From Paracoccaceae bacterium (GTDB lineage: Bacteria; Pseudomonadota; Alphaproteobacteria; Rhodobacterales; Rhodobacteraceae), in the NCBI GenBank assembly GCA_020441345.1, contig JAGRMK010000435.1:1-7932 (forward strand): a stretch of 7,932 nt of DNA, written 5' to 3'. Positions 6,945 through 7,932 of this stretch are shown piece by piece. The stretch's first letter is position 1. Each line of letters opens with the position of its first letter. Made by a program: the position numbers and the translations under genes. Under the pieces are notes generated by a model, which was not told where the DNA came from, did no database searches, and was given only the letters and a program-made list of their open reading frames with translations.

Positions 6945-6956
6945 CCCACCGGTGGG
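6945..6956. promoter_or_regulatory. 12-bp perfect palindrome, candidate operator upstream of mttB
   Basis: CCCACCGGTGGG is perfectly self-complementary and lies about 140-150 bases upstream of the mttB ATG. With tetR next door it is a candidate binding site. GC-rich sequence makes chance palindromes more likely, so confidence is low. Confidence 0.35.
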
Positions 6957-6958
6957 GT

Positions 6959-6976
6959 GGCATCGGGGGCGATGCC
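6959..6976. repeat. hairpin with 7-bp stem and 4-base loop
   Basis: GGCATCG and CGATGCC flank GGGG on the plus strand. In minus-strand RNA this would be a stable stem-loop with a CCCC loop, in the mttB leader or the tetR 3' untranslated region. There is no T-run after it, so it is not a typical terminator. Confidence 0.45.
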
Positions 6977-7101
6977 GATGGAAAGGGTCGACCCGGCACA
7001 AGATGCCGGTATCGGCCAGGGGACTTCATTCCGCCGGGATCCATGGGTGTTGGTGCAGCCCGGCTGTCATGGTCATTCCAAGGCCGATCAGGTCGAAAGC
7101 A

Positions 7102-7776
7102 TCAGGCGCCGCGCACCGGGCGGACGACGAGCGCCATCGTGCGTTCGACCAGGCTGCGGGCCTCGATTTCGGTCGGGCGCCGGCCGGTCATGCAGAACAG
7201 ATAGTCCTTGCTGCGCGCGATCCGGGCTTCCCAGCTTTCGCGCTGATCGAGGGCGGCATAGCCGATCTGGGTGAAATACACGATCCGTCCGCGCACGTCC
7301 GCCTCGCCTTCGGGGTAGCCAAAGCGGCGAAACATGCCGGTGATCGCATCGATCCGGGCGGTGTCCGAGATGTCCAGCGCGCGACGCACCGTGCCTGACC
7401 GCCGTGCCCAATCGCGGATGGCGAAATCCAGATGCGTGTCGAACCCGCCTTCGGCGAGCCACGAGATATAGAGCGTGACCAGCGCCTCGTTGATCGTTGC
7501 TGCGGGGTGGTTGGCAGCATCGATAAGCGCCTTGGTGTTGGTCGTCTGCCAATGATCGAGCAGGGCGTCCAGCAGTTCGGACCGGTTCTTGAAATACCAG
7601 TAGAAACTGGAACGGGCGCAGTCGAGTTTCTCGGCCAGGGTCAGCACCTTGACGCTGTCCACGCCCTCGAACACCAACGTGTCGAGCGCCGCGTTGAGCC
7701 AGTCTTCACGCGTCGTGCGTCCCGGGCCGCGCCCGCGCGACTTCTGCTCGTCGTCTGAGGCGGCGATATCGGACAT
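7102..7776 (-). CDS. TetR-family transcriptional regulator
   Basis: 224-residue TetR/AcrR-type DNA-binding protein. The N-terminal helix-turn-helix domain is clear: GRTTREDWLNAALDTL at 19-34, then the recognition region KVLTLAEKLDCARSSFYWYF at 43-62 and the closing FKNRSELLDALLDHW at 62-76. The rest is an alpha-helical ligand and dimer domain that is not recognisable by ligand. Length is typical for the family. The ATG at 7776 has AGGA nine bases upstream; the frame is open to an ATG at 7884, but that stretch carries the promoter candidate and is unlikely to be translated. It precedes mttB and the SHMT-like gene on the same strand, so it is the likely local regulator, probably a repressor released by a pathway compound; that is inference. 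The sequence over its own ribosome binding site is partly palindromic, compatible with autoregulation. Confidence 0.92.
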   Translation of the reverse strand: MSDIAASDDEQKSRGRGPGRTTREDWLNAALDTLVFEGVDSVKVLTLAEKLDCARSSFYWYFKNRSELLDALLDHWQTTNTKALIDAANHPAATINEALVTLYISWLAEGGFDTHLDFAIRDWARRSGTVRRALDISDTARIDAITGMFRRFGYPEGEADVRGRIVYFTQIGYAALDQRESWEARIARSKDYLFCMTGRRPTEIEARSLVERTMALVVRPVRGA

Positions 7777-7784
7777 GGGTGTCG

Positions 7785-7798
7785 ATCCTGTACAGCAT
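7785..7798. promoter_or_regulatory. candidate TetR auto-operator over the tetR ribosome binding site
   Basis: ATCCTGTACAGCAT is a 14-bp imperfect dyad with the perfect core CTGTACAG (7788-7795). It covers the AGGA ribosome binding site of tetR and ends nine bases before its start codon. The position would suit autorepression. I did not find a second copy in front of mttB. Confidence 0.35.
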
Positions 7799-7830
7799 GC
7801 GCGCCGGGTTTCGGGCCGGGGCCGCGCCAC

Positions 7831-7860
7831 AGGATAGCGCGGCGCGGCGCGGGCGAACAA
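7831..7860 (-). promoter_or_regulatory. candidate promoter of tetR
   Basis: On the minus strand TTGTTC (7860-7855) and TATCCT (7836-7831) are 18 bases apart. An 8-bp inverted repeat (GCCGCGCC at 7821-7828, GGCGCGGC at 7841-7848) brackets the -10. The leader would be about 48 bases. Moderate consensus match only. Confidence 0.35.
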
Positions 7861-7898
7861 GGGCCGGTGTCGGACGCAAGCCATCGGCGGGGAGAGAG

Positions 7899-7932
7899 TG
7901 GTACAGACGCCCCGGCTCGAACGGGGGACCCC
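7899..7932 (-). tRNA. 3' third of a tRNA gene with encoded CCA, identity unknown, cut by the window
   Basis: Reading the minus strand inward from the right edge: the end of the anticodon stem and a GGGTC variable loop (7932-7927), a perfect T-arm of CCCCG, loop TTCGAGC and CGGGG (7926-7910), the 3' acceptor strand CGTCTGT (7909-7903), discriminator A (7902) and CCA (7901-7899). The loop fits the TTCRANY consensus and all spacings are those of a class I tRNA. The 5' acceptor strand, D-arm and anticodon are outside the window. The T at the first acceptor pair predicts an unusual A (or G wobble) as base 1. tetR begins 122 bases downstream on the same strand. Confidence 0.75.

Larger units (their letters stand above)
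6804..7101 (-). other. tetR-mttB intergenic region with several dyads
   Basis: 298 bp with no credible gene on either strand; the open mttB frame covers most of it but lacks coding character. It holds four short dyads within 72 bp (6945-7016). A lone -10-like TAGAAT lies on the minus strand at 6828-6823 without a -35 at suitable distance. I looked for the cobalamin riboswitch core and other riboswitch cores known to me and saw none. The mttB promoter and any operator should lie here unless mttB is read only from the tetR promoter. Confidence 0.55.

Noticed and set aside
6804..7001. Longer mttB start at 7001 (66 extra residues)
   Set aside because: The extension lacks family similarity and a ribosome binding site, and overlaps palindromic regulatory-looking sequence; the ATG at 6803 has a good site.
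6804..7101. Cobalamin riboswitch ahead of mttB
   Set aside because: Expected for a possible corrinoid system, but I find neither the GCCACTG core nor a B12-box-like stretch on the minus strand.
5967..7274. Open plus-strand frame of 435 codons opposite mttB and the tetR 3' end
   Set aside because: It crosses a gene, an intergenic region and another gene, and its sequence is low-complexity with no recognisable motif. Antisense artefact.
1..7932. CRISPR array, insertion sequence or transposase
   Set aside because: No spaced direct repeats and no transposase-like protein were seen on either strand.

Overview
The window is GC-rich, with codon use dominated by G/C third positions. The protein set (AsmA-family envelope protein, non-pyrrolysine MttB, a divergent SHMT-like enzyme, YnbB-type CdsA, PlsC-like acyltransferase, TetR) resembles what I know from marine and soil Rhodobacteraceae/Paracoccaceae (Alphaproteobacteria). 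This placement is an inference from protein flavour and base composition; no rRNA or marker gene was available.

Left part (1-3709), envelope lipid genes. Two minus-strand genes overlap by four bases (ATGA): a lysophospholipid acyltransferase (PlsC-like) followed by a phosphatidate cytidylyltransferase (CdsA/YnbB-like) that runs off the left edge. They would carry out consecutive steps: lysophosphatidate to phosphatidate, then to CDP-diacylglycerol. Diverging from them on the plus strand is a 678-residue AsmA-family protein with a strong ribosome binding site and a plausible sigma70-type promoter. AsmA-family proteins are linked to phospholipid transport to the outer membrane and outer membrane homeostasis, so the three genes form a plausible lipid synthesis and transport neighbourhood.

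Right part (3728-7776), a probable catabolic or one-carbon locus on the minus strand. In transcription order it contains a TetR-family regulator, a 298-bp non-coding gap rich in short perfect dyads, an MttB-family methyltransferase without an in-frame amber codon, a 220-bp gap with a 20-bp perfect hairpin, and an SHMT-fold PLP enzyme. The SHMT-like protein keeps the PLP-binding residues but has replaced the residues that bacterial SHMT uses for folate-dependent chemistry. No corrinoid protein or reductive activase is present, so the methyl acceptor for MttB must be encoded elsewhere if the enzyme is corrinoid dependent. The TetR protein is the likely local regulator. The SHMT-like gene converges on asmA with only 18 bp between the stop codons.

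Right edge (7899-7932). The last 34 bases read on the minus strand as the 3' third of a tRNA gene: variable loop, a perfect 5-bp T-arm, the 3' acceptor strand and an encoded CCA. The anticodon lies outside the window, so the tRNA cannot be identified.

The most interesting item is the pairing of a non-pyrrolysine MttB with an SHMT-like enzyme that appears to have lost its folate-dependent active-site residues, behind a TetR gene. It looks like an uncharacterised amine or amino-acid degradation module. The substrate cannot be read from the sequence.
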